64,000 bases of DNA from contig JAJHZJ010000026.1 in assembly GCA_023548195.1 (NCBI GenBank), positions 3,789,598 to 3,853,597 of the forward strand, in the 5' to 3' direction. The first letter of the stretch is position 1. Each line of letters begins with the position of its first letter. Both the position numbers and the translations under genes were made by a program. A model generated the notes under the pieces. The model worked only from the letters and a program-made list of their open reading frames with translations, was not told the origin of the DNA and did no database searches. Of this stretch, positions 45,134 through 56,504 are shown one piece after another. Source of the stretch: Bettongia penicillata ogilbyi. Taxonomy: Eukaryota > Chordata > Mammalia > Diprotodontia > Potoroidae.

Positions 45134-47420
45134 AGTTGGTAACAGTGGAGCAGAAAAGGAGTGGGCAGCTCTCAGAGATTTGGTGTACAGCACGGCATTT
45201 GCTCATTGGCATCAGAACACTCACAAACACCAATACCGATTTGATGAAAACGGTGGGGAAATTCAGAAGCTGCTAAAACAAAAACGAGAACTCCACAAGT
45301 TATACCAGCTCATCCACCTCTAAAAAGCCAACATTTAATTCCATCAAAAGCAAAGTTAGAGAGATACAGGATTCCTGGCTCAGTAAGAAGGCAGATGAAA
45401 TTAAGTTTTATGCAGATAGCAACAAACAAAAGCACTTCTATGAATCCCTGAAATATTTAGTGGACCAAAAATCTAGGTGCATCACAACTATTCAGTGCTG
45501 ATGGAGCCACATTGATTAGTGATAAGAACATGATCCTAGAGAGATGGGCTGGACACTTCCATAGTGTTCTCAACAGACCATCATCGATCAATGCTGAGGT
45601 CATTGACCTCAGGTTGAAGTCAATTCCTCCTTAGCTGAACTTCCAACTGAAGAAGAAGTTTGGAGGGTCATTAGGCTCCTTTCATGTGGCAAAGCACCTG
45701 GTACGGATTCTATTTCAGCTGAGATTTACAAGATAGGGGGAACATTGTTCAGACAAAAGCTGACTGAAATTTTCCAGGTTATATGGCAAGAGGAAGTTAT
45801 CCCCTAGGAGTTCAAGGATATCTCCATTGTCCATCTCTACAAAGGTAAAGAAAATAGACTGTCCTGTGACAATCACAGGGCAGTCTCTCTCTTGGTCATT
45901 GATGGCAAAATTCTTGCTAGAGTACTCCTTAATAGGCTGATCCTTCACCTGGAAGATGGTCATATACCTGAGAGCCAATGCGGCTTCAGAAAGGGCTGAT
46001 GAATAGTCGATATGGTATGTGCTGCCCAACAACTCCAGGAGAAATGCCAGGAGCAGAACAGAGGTCTATACATAACATTTGTGGATCTGACCAAGGCCTT
46101 TGACACTGTTAGTTATGAGGGCTTATGGAAAATTATGTCAAAATTTGGCTGCCCAGAGTTCATCACTATTGTATGTCAATTTCATGACAGTATGTTTGCT
46201 TGTGTTTTGGGTAGTAGACAATGCTGTCATGCCTTCCCAGTCACCAATGGAGTGAAACAGGGCTGTGTGCTTGCTTCCATGCTTTTTAGCATGATGTTTT
46301 CAACCATGTTGTCAAATGCTTTCAATGAGGATGAACATGGCATCAAGGTCAACTACTATACTGATGGTAAGTTCTTCAATTTGAAAAGGCTACAAGCCAA
46401 GACCAAAGTGGAGGGAGTGTTGGTGCATGATTTTCTGTTTGCAGATGATTGTGCACTCAGTGCAGTCTCTGAAGCTAAGATGCAACAAAGTATGGATCTA
46501 TTTCCTGCTGTCTGTGCTAATTTTGCCCTAATAATTAACACCAAGAAAACACAGGTGCTCCATCAACCACCACCACACCATCCATACATGGAACCATTGA
46601 TTTCAACAAATGGAGAAGTTTTGAATGTTGTGGATAAGTTCACTTACCTTGGTAGTGTACTTTCCAGGGATGTACACATTGACAATATGGTTGATGTATG
46701 CATTGCCAGAGCTAGATCAGTGTTTGGGAGGTTCTGAAGAAAAGTTTGGGACAGAAGAAGTATTAGATTGATTACCAAACTGAAGGTCTACAGAGCTGTT
46801 GTGTTGACTTCGTTGTTGTATGTCTGTGAAACATGGGCAGTATACCAGTGCCATCTGAACTGTCTTAGGAAGATTCTGAGGATTACCTGGCAGGATAAGG
46901 TACCAGACACTGAAATCCTTGCTTTAGCTGAACTGCCAAGCATTCAGACTATGCTTCAGATAGCACAGCTCTGATGGGCTGGCCACATTGTTTAAATGCA
47001 AAATATATACTTGACAAGAGACTATTTTATGTAGAACTCACATGGGGCAGGTGATCACATGGTGGTCAGAAGAAGCGATACAAGGACATTCTCAAGGTCT
47101 CTCTCAAGAACTTTGGATTTGACTGTGGAACATGGGAGACACTGGCACAGGACCACTTAGCATGGTGTGCCCACATCAGAAAGAGTGCTGTGCTCTATGA
47201 ACAAAGCATAATTGAGACGGTACATACAGGAAACATAGGATGCCCCAATTTGGAGTATCCACCCCCAAAATTTATATGGACTATCTGTGCCCAACCTGTG
47301 GTAGAGCATTCTGAGCTTGTACTGGTCTGATCAGCCACAGTCGGATACACTAAAACTTTACTTTATCATGATGATGTCATTTTGGTCCTCTTTGAAGACG
47401 AAGGACAACAACCATCATTG
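45134..47420 (+). mobile_element. RTE-type LINE, 5'-truncated (copy 2)
   Basis: It is the same family as 1,267-5,065 and starts about 1.5 kb into that element, at the position matching about 2,795. It holds the linker, the whole reverse transcriptase and the C-terminal region, ending in 'gacgaaggacaacaacca'. A 7-bp direct repeat flanks it. The RT frame is more intact than in copy 1. Two stops lie near 45,998-46,010, just before the main open segment. Confidence 0.85.
45600..46980 (+). pseudogene. Reverse transcriptase of RTE copy 2 (broken, with a 241-codon open segment)
   Basis: The enzyme would copy RTE RNA into DNA at a nicked target. An upstream piece reads SCGKAPGTDSISAEIYK (about 45,685). 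The open segment 46,012-46,737 carries motif A FVDLTKAFDTVS (residues 23-34), motif B NGVKQGCVLAS (79-89) and motif C FLFADDCAL (141-149), so both catalytic aspartates and the FADD box survive. A further frame (46,768-46,974) continues with TKLKVYRAVVLTSLLYVCETW-like thumb sequence. Stops at about 45,998-46,010, 46,735 and 46,972 break it. It is not host-coding. Confidence 0.85.
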
Positions 47421-47429
47421 CTTATATGT

Positions 47430-48600
47430 GATGACTGTGATAGGGAAAGAGAAAGATATTGGGGCAAATTTAGTGCCCTAAAAATACAAAAATAAAATTT
47501 AATTTCTCAAAGAAAATTTTATCATGCACATAGTGACATTACAAGTAGGACATTACAAGATATTGGATTTTAGGCAATTTTGGCATCTAAACCCTTGCAT
47601 ATAGCTTCTGTTTGCTTTGCCCTTCTAGAGAAGACTAACAACCTCCTTATACCTTATCAATAAAAAGGCATTAAGTTACTTTTCTTTTTTTTTAAACATG
47701 AGCTCAAAATGATCTCTCTGATTATTGTAATAGTCACCTTCCTGTTAAAAGAAAACCAACTCAGCAATAAGAAAAACATCACAATCCAATTTACTGATCT
47801 ACAGAAAGACAATCAAAAAAACCATTAGGCTAACCAGCCCCCCTCCCAAACCAAAACAATCCTCAGACTATGATATTCCTTTTCTATCCAATAAATTCCT
47901 TGGTATCCAGCCCTACAAACTCACTCTCTATTTCCTCTCTCATCAGATAATCTCAATCTAAAGTCACATTTATTTGTTTTTTACTAACCAGAACAAGTTT
48001 TTATAGCTTTGCCATTAACTCCACACCTTGCTCTTAACAGGACTATATTCTTTCTCCAGTACATACATTTTAAAATATTTTGAAACAGAATGCAATGTTA
48101 TTCTTAAGCAGTTCAAAACAGATATATTCACATTTTCAAGCTAGACCGTGCATTGTATTAATCTTAGAGACATATTAGCATGTAAGCAGCAGTCCATTTA
48201 TTGTTTCTTGTTCTCTCTTCCCCTGGTTTTTGCTTTTCCACTAAAAAAACCTGAAAACGAACAACCACTACTGTTTTATGATGTATAACTAAAAAATGCA
48301 TGTATACTATCCTCATTATATGTGTATAATACCATTCATATTCATTCAATATTTCATCATTACAGAGTAACATAACTATTTTTTAACAGTAGCCTTGTTG
48401 GATTTGGATGCAGTATATGATATTACTCATTTCCTTTTCCTATTTTCTTATAGACAGGTAGGTCCTAGTGAACTCCGTGGACCTTCCTCTTCCTTGATCC
48501 TATCAAAATGTCTTAGATTTTCCCTTCCTAATACAAAAGAAACTTCAAAAGTTGAAAAATCTATGAATAATAATAGGAACTTGGTCTTATCCTCCCTGCA
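47430..48600. other. No recognised feature
   Basis: AT-rich DNA without a nameable repeat. The 69-70-codon frames at 48,164-48,373 (-) and 48,395-48,607 (+) carry no domain. Confidence 0.4.
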
Positions 48601-48662
48601 GTGCTAAGAAAACATTCTTCATAATTACTAGGTATGAAATAAATACTTACTGATTTAACTAG
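48600..48662 (+). repeat. L2 3' end fragment
   Basis: 'attactaggtatgaaataaa' and 'tacttactgatttaac' resemble the L2 3' terminus (L2 ends in a repeat of the aaatgcttattga type). Confidence 0.35.
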
Positions 48663-48712
48663 GATATATGAAGAGAAAAACAAGAAAAGCTAGGCAGAGA
48701 AATAGTTAATCT

Positions 48713-48782
48713 GTGTGTGTGTGTGTGTGTGTGTGGGTGTGTATGTGTGCACACGTGCACACGCTCATATATGTATGGGTAT
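48713..48782. repeat. (GT)n microsatellite
   Basis: A GT array of about 10 pure units, followed by GTATGTG/CACACG variants. Confidence 0.9.
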
Positions 48783-49014
48783 GCAATTTAGTATCATTAT
48801 AGTAGACATAGCATATGTTAAAATCAGAAGGAAGGGGGAATTCAGCCACAGGAAAATACTTGACTGTTCATGTACATTATTGGGCCATGTGTTCAGAAAA
48901 AGGGAAGGAATAGTCCCTCCATACTTTATGCTTGCAAACTATAGAGATTAGAATACTGCTTACTAGTGGCCCTTATCCATTTGCTTCCCCATTCACATTC
49001 TGTTCCTGTATGTC

Positions 49015-49150
49015 TTCAGTTCAAGGAACAAACATTTATCAAGTGCCTACTATATGAAGGCATTGTACTCATCACTGGATATCCAAAGACAAAACAATAA
49101 AATAGTGTCAACTCTGAAAATATTAGACCCTAGTTGAGGAAATGCAACAT
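49015..49150 (+). repeat. L2-type fragment
   Basis: 'aaacatttatcaagtgccta', 'ctatatgaaggcattgtact' and 'atcactggatatccaaag' follow the 5,842/15,175 repeat opening. Confidence 0.5.
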
Positions 49151-49154
49151 GTAC

Positions 49155-50685
49155 ATGGCTATGTAATTATGAAGAGTACAGAATAGAGATTGAAACTGTG
49201 GGTTTCACTGCTACAGAAAACACCCAGATAAGGAAACTTCTCTGCAACACACATAGTCAGAGAATTGTCTAGAACAGTGAGAAGTTGAGGGTTGCCCAGA
49301 TGGGGATGGTGGTGGTGGGAATTAATAACTGGGGAGTGACAAATGAAATGAACTTTAAAGGAAACTATTGATTCTAGGTAGAAGGAAGTACTGCCATTAA
49401 GATACAGAGGACCACTGACAGAGGTATGGATATAGAAGATGAAATGACATGTATCAGGGAAAGTATTCTAGTTTGTCTGCAATAGGAAGTGTATGAATAG
49501 GACTTAAATTATCTTGCAAAAGTATACAGAAGATACATTTTGGAGAAATCCACCTGTATTATAGATTCTCTTATTCTCTGAGATTTCCAGAACCTCCACT
49601 CTGAAAATTCAAAAGTCAGATAGAGAATTTAGTAGAAGACCATGTGCAACAGGAGGCCAGTGAATGCCTTGGAGTTTGGGATGTGGGAGTGGTGAGGGTG
49701 TGAGAGAAAAGTTTCCCTGAGCATTGTAGTCTTTTTGAAGCCATCACCCAAGGGTGAATGTTTTCTTCTCTAAAGACTACACCCTGGGACAAGAGGCATT
49801 GCTCTTTACTTCTTTCCAGTCTTGTTCCTCCACAGTGGTTTTTCCTCATAAACTCAGTGATTCTCGAGGAGGCCTCTTGAATTATTTCTTAGTTGCTGCC
49901 TTGTGGATGCCATTATTACTAGAGATCCCTTCCCTTCCCATAATTGAATTGACCAAGTCTTCCTCTAGAACATCTTCCTTCCTTATCCAATGAAATTTTC
50001 AGTCTGTACTGAGACCTCTCCCATAATTTGCATCTCTGCCCAGTGAGACACTGGGGAAAAGAATTGTGTTAAATGCCCATTGCTCATCAATAAGTCTCTT
50101 CACTGACCGAAAGTATTCACTGGCATAAGAGATCTAAATTAACCTTTCTGATCCTTTCCATTGCTTTCTTCAGGGAGAAAGGTTTAACTAGGAAAAAAGA
50201 ATTGAGTGAGAGTATCTCCTTAAAACAGTTACAAATGCTTGCTGCCAACTCCAAAGGGAGGACAAGAAACCTGTTAGTAGTTACTTGTAATTAAATAATA
50301 TATATATATATCTGCATCTCTAGATTATGCACAATTGTATTTGCATGCATATTTGCATAAGATACCTATATTTACTTTTGATGTTATAAATGCCTTGGAT
50401 TGTGATTCTTTCCTAAATTCCTTCTTGGATACTCCTTTGGGATGCTAAGAGAATTTTCTTTTGGAAAGAAGTCATAAGAAAAACTACTAACACACCTACC
50501 TGGAATATCATGTATCCATAAATACAGGGCACCCTTAACAGCATGCCTTCAGTAAATATCTTTTGACTGGGCTTTCACTGCAGCAAGTTAAACGTTTGAT
50601 TATTATCCAGCTAATTCTCTGTCCTACATTTCCATAGCAGCTATTCCAGTTCTCTTTACTCTTCAAATCTCCAGTAGTATCCTCT
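49155..50685. other. No recognised feature
   Basis: No gene or nameable repeat. A short TA array lies at about 50,297-50,311. Confidence 0.4.
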
Positions 50686-50689
50686 TTCT

Positions 50690-51112
50690 CTCTGAAACTC
50701 ACCTTCAGACAAATCAAAACCATTCACTGAGATCTCCCCTTGTCTCTTCCTCTTATCTTTTCACTCAGACATTTTCCTCAACTATATCCTCTTTCACTCC
50801 ATTCTCATATGAAACGTTGGCCCTTCTCCTTGCTAAGACAAATTGTACCTTTAATCACAATCCCTCCCAACTTCTCTTGAAAATTAACCCCAGTCTCTTT
50901 TCTTTTAACTCTCCCTATCTGCTACCTCCTTTCCTGCTGCCTAAACATGCCCACGTCTTCCCATCTTACATAACAAAACAAAACAAGAACTTCCACTTGA
51001 TCTAATTATCTCAACTAATTATTGTCTTATATTTCTTCTCTTTTTCCTGGCTAGACTACTTGAGAAAGTCTTTGCTTCCACTTCCTCTCTGCCCACTCTC
51101 ATCTATATAATT
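50690..51112 (+). repeat. L2/CR1-group LINE, reverse-transcriptase fragment
   Basis: The order 'cccttctccttgctaagaca', 'ctgctgcctaaacatgccca', 'cgtcttcccatcttac', 'attattgtcttatatttctt' and 'ctggctagactacttgagaa' follows the YRPISLLPFVAKLLEK-type RT block of an old LINE. The frame is broken. Class is inferred. Confidence 0.4.
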
Positions 51113-51139
51113 TGATTTTTGACTTGATTCAGCAAAAAT

Positions 51140-51272
51140 TAAACTGGGGGGTCAAAAGATCATGGTTGTAGAGCTCTATCAGCAACTAGCTATGTGGTTT
51201 TTGTTAACTCAGGTTTTCTGTATTTCCTCATCTGCAAAATGAAGAATTTAGACTGAGATGACTGGGGCACTT
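51140..51272 (+). repeat. MIR-type SINE
   Basis: 'aactggggggtcaaaagatc', 'agcaactagctatgtgg' and 'tcctcatctgcaaaatgaag' follow MIR order. A near twin is at 52,555-52,725. Confidence 0.6.
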
Positions 51273-51274
51273 AT

Positions 51275-52550
51275 TGGAGGAAATGGATAAAATGTTGAAT
51301 CAAATAGGCATATATGGATCGTTTGTGATCTATATCAGTAGAAGGAACTCCCTCCAAAATGATACCTCACATCCACTTGAATATTTAAGTCATAATTTTG
51401 GCTATTTCTCAGAGCATTTTACCATTAACACCCTGGATATGAAACATGGGGCTCCCCTGTGGAACAAAAGAGTGAGCTATGACAATCCTTGGGCTTCATC
51501 TTTTGAAATTTTGCACCTGCTGAGCTCTCTGGTTGGTAGAAGAGGCAGTTTCCTGTCTCACTCTGCAGAGTCATGGTCATGTTCCATGGATCAGCTCTTA
51601 ACCCTTCTCATCTTGAATCTGAATAAGCTCCAGCAAGTAGAACTATTTTTTCCCTCTGTCCAGAATTAAGCCAAACCTGACTTAAGAGAGTAGTGTTTCA
51701 AGGGCTGCAGAGAGAGACTTTATCAATATTTTCCTGGCCTGAGAAGGGTCAACATACCATACAGTTGTTTTTTTTTTAATTGCAATAAATGTACCACCTT
51801 CACTCTACACTACTATCAGTGGACATGTGGAGCTCTTGGGAGAAATAAAATCTTTCTAGGGTTCCATGAAAACAAGAGAAGAGGCACAATAGCAAGGTAG
51901 TCATTCAGATCTTCACCCATTCAAGGTCATTCTGAATTTTTTTTTTTAAACAGTAGGATATACAAGTGTATATAAGCATGTTTAAAAAGCTTAAGTGCTC
52001 TCAGGGCATAAATCTTAAAAGATACATTTTAACTTAGAGATAATATTTATGATTTTTATCTTTCTGTGAAAAATCATTATTTATAGTTCAAGCTCTAGCC
52101 CTTTATCATGAGAGCTGATAAGCAGCATACCATTAACATATAATTCTTAATATGCCTGAATTTTATAATCTCTAACATTTACTAAATGTGTGGTTCACCA
52201 GGGCAAAAATACAATAAACACTGCATGTGTTCATCAATTATACTTTAATTTATACAAATATTTCCAGTAATGTAACCTAAATGTGCAAGCTTTGGATTGT
52301 TCATTAGAAACTAATTTACTCAGGTGGTTTATTTCACTTTAATTCTTTCCCAGTTCACTCATTTATGCAAACTTTACAATGCCCTTCAAATAAAACTTTT
52401 GCATTTATAGATGCAGCGCGAAAACCCTTAAGGAACACATACATTTGATTAGATGATGAAAATAAATAATAGGAAGAAGTACTTCAAGAGGAAAGAAAAC
52501 ACCAATAAGCCCAATTTTCGATATGTCATTTGATGTATACTGTAGTAGGA
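51275..52550. other. No recognised repeat or gene
   Basis: A 131-codon plus-strand frame (51,274-51,669) is present but lacks a recognisable domain. The block 52,140-52,430 is repeat-free and AT-rich, and may be conserved non-coding DNA. Confidence 0.35.
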
Positions 52551-52554
52551 ATTT

Positions 52555-52735
52555 TAAAAGAGTACTAAACTGAGGAGTCAGAAGATCAGGGTTGATCAGT
52601 AAGCTTGATCAGTAAGTAGCTGCATGACTTGTGTTAACTCAGCTTTTCTGTGCCTCAGTTTCCTCAACTGCAAAATGAAGGATTTAGACTGAGATGACAA
52701 ACTCCCTTCAAGACCCCACACTGAAAAAAAAAAAA
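52555..52735 (+). repeat. MIR-type SINE with A-rich end
   Basis: 'agtactaaactgaggagtca', 'gtagctgcatgacttgtgtt', 'gcctcagtttcctcaactgc' and 'aaaatgaaggatttagactg', ending in a run of 15 A (52,724-52,738). Confidence 0.65.
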
Positions 52736-52784
52736 AAACTATGTCCAGTTTTCTCTTTGTGGCTAGAGATGGTCAGTTAGAGAT

Positions 52785-52866
52785 TGAGTCCAATTCATTC
52801 ATTTTACAAATAAGGAAACAGAGTCAAAAGTAATAAAGAATTTTGCTTAGGGTTATATAAATAGTG
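52785..52866 (-). repeat. MIR-type fragment
   Basis: 'cattttacaaataaggaaac', 'agagtcaaaagtaataaag' and 'gggttatataaatag' are the minus-strand MIR middle. Confidence 0.5.
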
Positions 52867-53180
52867 TGTGGGAGGACCCCCTTAATAAAATTAGAGTCTT
52901 GACCAAGAGAGTAAAAAGGAAAGCTATTTATTCAGCTTTCTCAAGAAAGGGCACTCCCGCCTGTGCTCAAGATGGCGATGGCTGTGGAGGGCAAGGGTGT
53001 CCCCTGCACAGCAGTTTTTATAGACCCTGACCACAAAACCCCCACCCTAAGCCCTTCATCTTAGCCCATTGGCTGGGCCTTGAGGGTATAATCTATGCAC
53101 GGAAAATCCACGCCAGCAAGAAAGAATAAGTGTACAAGAGTAATTTTTAGAAAAAAGGGGGAATATGGGAGTGAGCAACT
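52867..53180 (-). mobile_element. Solitary LTR (family 2)
   Basis: On the minus strand: U3 with 'cactcccatattcccccttt', a TATA box 'tctataaaaactg' (53,012-53,024), a CAAGATGGCGATGG motif (52,970-52,983), an AATAAA signal (52,927-52,932) and a 3' end in 'gtcctcccaca'. TATA and polyA signals are about 90 bp apart, as in an LTR. MIR lies on the left and HAL1 on the right, with no internal viral genes. The exact right end (53,177-53,194) and the duplication are unclear. Confidence 0.65.
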
Positions 53181-53339
53181 CCTGTTCAAACACAAGAATC
53201 ATGAGAAGCATGGAATGGTAAACAGGAAAGAGAAATCACAAGGGACTTACTACAGTTGAACTGTTTCCATTCCTACATGGAAAGATAATATTCCTAACTC
53301 TTGAAACTTTTCTCAGTATCTGGGTAATTGGAGGGATTA

Positions 53340-53368
53340 TACACACACACACACACACACTCACACAT

Positions 53369-53436
<68 letters not shown>
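53340..53436. repeat. Compound microsatellite (AC)n(AT)n(AG)n
   Basis: About 10 AC units, an ACAC/ATAC transition, about 10 AT units and then about 17 AG units in 97 bp. It sits at the place where the HAL1 3' UTRs at 58,150-58,210 and 60,400-60,460 carry GT/CA arrays, so it grew from a repeat native to the element. Confidence 0.95.
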
Positions 53437-53437
<1 letters not shown>

Positions 53438-53560
53438 ATGGGGTGAGTTGAATAGGAAGGGATCATATCTAAAAAATAAAATTAAGGGGCAAGAGAAGAA
53501 TATATTGGGAGGAGAAAGGGAGAAGTGGAATGGGGCAAATTATCTCTCATAAAAGAGGCT

Positions 53561-53574
53561 AGAAAAAGTTTTTC
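53561..53574. repeat. Left target duplication of the L1 deletion element
   Basis: agaaaaagtttttc. The matching copy is at 62,359-62,372. Its first 8 bases are also left at 56,497-56,504, because HAL1-A later split this copy. Confidence 0.85.
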
Positions 53575-54631
53575 CTTTTTTTAAAATTTATTTATTTATT
53601 TTTTTGGTATTCTACAATCACTTCCTTAAAATTAAGATTTTATCCCCCCCCCCGCTACCCTTCCAACTTTCCCTCACTACCCCCCTCCCTCCCCGCAACA
53701 GCTTATAATTCTGTATAGGTTCTACGTATACTTTCCTATTGAGTACATTTTCACAATAGTCATGTTATGTAGTCGAACTAAAATAAATGGAAGAAATCAT
53801 ATAACAAATCAAAACATAATACATTAAAACCTACACATACACAAACATGATCTGGTACATTTTGCAAATGACTTCCATATTTCTTTCTCTGAGTGTGGAA
53901 GACATTTTGTGTTAGAATACTACCATTGGGATTTTTTTTTTTTAGTAAGTTCTTGAGTTATTACGAAGTTCCAAGTCGATCAGAAAAAACTCTCGCACTC
54001 TGTAGTCGTTGCTGTGCACAAGATTCTCCCAGTTCTGCTCCTTTCGCTCAGCATCATATCATATAAGTACTTCCAGGCCTCCTTGAAGTCTTCTTGTTCA
54101 TCATTTCTTATGGTGCAATAGTACTCCATTATATTCATATACTATAATTTATTCAGCCATTCCCCAATTGTTGGGCATCCCCTTGATTTCCAGTTCTTGG
54201 CAACCACAAAGAGTGCTGCTATAAATACTTTTGTACATGTGGGACCCTTTCCCGTTTTTATAATCTCTTGGGGATACAATCCTAGTAGCGATATTACTGG
54301 GTCAAAGGGTATGCACATTTTTGTAGCCCTTTGGGCATAGTTCCAAATGGTTGGATGAGCTCACAGCTTCACCAACAATGAATTAGTGTTCCAACTCTCC
54401 TACATCCTCTCCAGCATTTATCATTTTCTTGTTCTGTCATATTTGACAATCTTATAGGTGTGATGTGTTACCTCAGAGTTGTTTTGATTTGCATCTCTCT
54501 AATCAGTAGTGATTTGGAGCACTTTTTCATATGATTATAGATACCTTTGATTTCTTCCCCTGAAAATTGTCTGTTCACATCCTTTGACCATTTATCAATT
54601 GGGGAATGACTTGTATGGTTATATATTTTAG

Positions 54632-55660
54632 TCAGTTTTCTACATATTCTAGAAATGAGGCCTTTGTCCCCTTAGCCGTAAGAATTTTTTCCCAATTTAC
54701 TACATCCCTCCAAATTTTGGTTGCATTGGGTTTGGTTGTGCAAAAACTTTTCAGTTTAATGTAATCAAAATTATCCATCTTGTATTTCATAATGCTTTCT
54801 ATCACTTCTTTAGTGAAAAATTCTTCCCCTCTCCATAAATCTGATAAATACACTATTTCTTGCTCCTCCAGTTAATTCATGGTATCAATCTTTATACCTA
54901 AATCATGTACCCATTTGGACTTTATTCTTGTATATGGTATCAGGCATGGGTCTATACCTAATTTCCGCCACACTGTTAACCAGTTTTCCCAGTAATTTTT
55001 GTTGAACAGTGAGTTCTTACCCCAGAAGCTGGGGTCTGTGGGTTTATCAAACAGAAGGTTGCTATGCTCCTTGCCTACTGTGTCTTCAGTGCCAAGTCTA
55101 TTCCATTTGTCTTCCCCTCTGTTTCTTGATAATTGCTGCTTTATAATACAATTTGAGGTCTGGTAGTGCTAGGCCACCTTCCCAGGCATTTCTTTTCATT
55201 ACTCCCTTTAATATTCTGGACCTTTTGTTCTTCCAAATGAATTTTGACATTATTTTATCCAGCTCTAGAAAATAATTATCTAATAGTTTACTTGGTATGG
55301 CACTAAATAAGTAAATTAATTTAGTTAGAATTGTCATTTTTATTATATTAGCTCGGTCTATCCATGAACAACTGATGTTTTTCCACTTACCTAGATCTGA
55401 CTTTATTTGTGCAAAAAGTGTCTTGTAATTGTGTTCATATAATCCCTGGGTTTGTTTTGGCAGGTAAACTCCCAAGTATTTTATAGTGGCTACTCTAGCT
55501 TTAAATGGGATTTCTCTTTCTATCTCTTGCTGTTGGACTTTGTTGCTAATATATAGGAATGCAGAAGATTTGTGTGGGTTTATTTTGTAACCTGCAACTT
55601 TGCCAAAGTTGTTTATTATTTCAAGTAGTTTTTTTTTACTTGTATCTCCAGGATTCTCTT
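54632..55660 (-). pseudogene. L1 ORF2 C-terminal third
   Basis: ORF2p is the L1 endonuclease-reverse transcriptase. Here only the part after the FADD box remains. The first frame (open to 55,098) reads LEIINNFGKVAGYKINPHKS, then KYLGVYLPKQTQGLYEHNYK, GKWKNISCSWIDRANIIKM and FIWKNKRSRILKGVM. A second frame at 54,853-54,632 reads SDLWRGEEFFTKEVIESIMK and then DNFDYIKLKSFC, the C-terminal tail. Frameshift and stops separate the two. The endonuclease domain and RT core are missing. Confidence 0.9.
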
Positions 55661-55797
55661 GCAAGGAGTTCATAGTCCCTTCTGAAGTTTCAGATGGAAT
55701 TAGTCTCAGCTCTGACCTCTTTGGTGTTTGTGTTTTGGTCCTTATCCCCATAGAAAGATTCTATGGTTCTTTCGGTCCTCTGCTTTTTCTTGTTCAT
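55660..55797 (-). pseudogene. L1 ORF1 start, truncated
   Basis: The start codon at 55,797 opens MNKKKQRTERTIESFYGDK, the kind of N-terminus expected for marsupial L1 ORF1p, an RNA-binding trimer. A stop follows 35 codons in. Coiled coil, RRM and C-terminal domains are absent because of the deletion at about 55,660. Confidence 0.75.
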
Positions 55798-56504
55798 GAT
55801 ATTAATTGAGTGTTGTGGCTTCTGGTTCTTTCAGTCCAAACCTAGAGAACTTTTTGTTGAGCTGATGTGTGAAAAAGCTAAAAGCAGGTTTTTGTTTGGT
55901 GTTTCCCTGATCAGCCCTGGGTTTAGCTTGTTAAGTGTGGAGAAGGGGTGGTCTGGTCACAGGAGATCTCCTCAGCTGAACTGAGGCAAAGGCAAGCTCA
56001 GGGGCTGGTAATCCCAGCTGCCCTATTGTCTTTCTGATTCCCCTGGACATTGGAGGCATGCCTAGATGCTAATTCGTGTTCCCACCCCTCCTGGGGCTCC
56101 TCTCCTGGCGCTGAGGCTTGCCTGGGTCCTAGTGCAAGTTTTCTCTGCCCTGGGTCCTCTGTCCTTCCAGTTTGCTTCTGCCACAGTAGGAGGAATCCCC
56201 CTTAGCTATTTTCCTTGCCTTAGGTGTTATGAGACTATTGGCCTCCTTCTGCTGTTCCTGCTGATCTAGGATTTTTCTGGGGAAATATTTTATGGTTCTT
56301 TCATGGTCATCAAGGGGGGAGGAGAGAGCATTTACTGATCACTCTGCCATCCTGGCTCCCAGAAGTTCAAGTAGGTGACTTACCGAAGTTTGATCTTCGG
56401 GCTGAAGGTCTCAGTTCCTGCTGCGCTGATATCTGGTGCTCTGCAGCTCAAACTGACTCTGTTTGGCTTGTCTCCCACCTTTGGTGCAGCTCCTCAAGAA
56501 AAAG

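Larger units (their letters stand above)
53185..53574 (+). mobile_element. HAL1-C 3' part, left piece
   Basis: It begins with the last codons of a HAL1 ORF1 (FQTQES then stop, 53,185-53,208) and runs into the 3' UTR: 'ttgaactgtttccattccta', 'aacttttctcagtatctggg', the AC/AT/AG array, 'tctctcataaaagaggc'. The same order, reverse-complemented, is at 58,360-58,000. It resumes at 62,359 after the nested block. The last 14 bp (53,561-53,574) are the left target duplication of the L1 insertion. Confidence 0.85.
53575..56496 (-). mobile_element. L1 with large internal deletion (5' UTR and ORF1 start joined to ORF2 end)
   Basis: On the minus strand it has a 134-bp leader (56,496-56,363), a classic L1 5' start (gggagccaggatggcagag, about 56,360-56,342), the rest of the 5' UTR, the ORF1 start at 55,797, and then at about 55,660 a direct jump to the last third of ORF2. 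It ends with ORF2 C-terminus, 3' UTR and a T-rich (A-rich on its strand) end at 53,575. A split 14-bp target duplication flanks it, so the deleted form is what inserted, or the deletion followed without disturbing the ends. Confidence 0.85.

Noticed and set aside
45600..46980. Domesticated reverse-transcriptase gene
   Set aside because: Stops just before, within and after the open segment, and LINE ends and tail around it, make it an ordinary truncated insertion.
51274..51669. 131-codon plus-strand frame as a possible exon or small gene
   Set aside because: No recognisable domain, no convincing splice or promoter context; the length is possible by chance over 64 kb. Left as unresolved, not called.
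54632..55751. 217-codon minus-strand frame taken as a complete ORF2 start
   Set aside because: Its first 30 or so codons are ORF1/5' UTR sequence in another frame, joined by the internal deletion. Only the part from LEIINNF on is ORF2.
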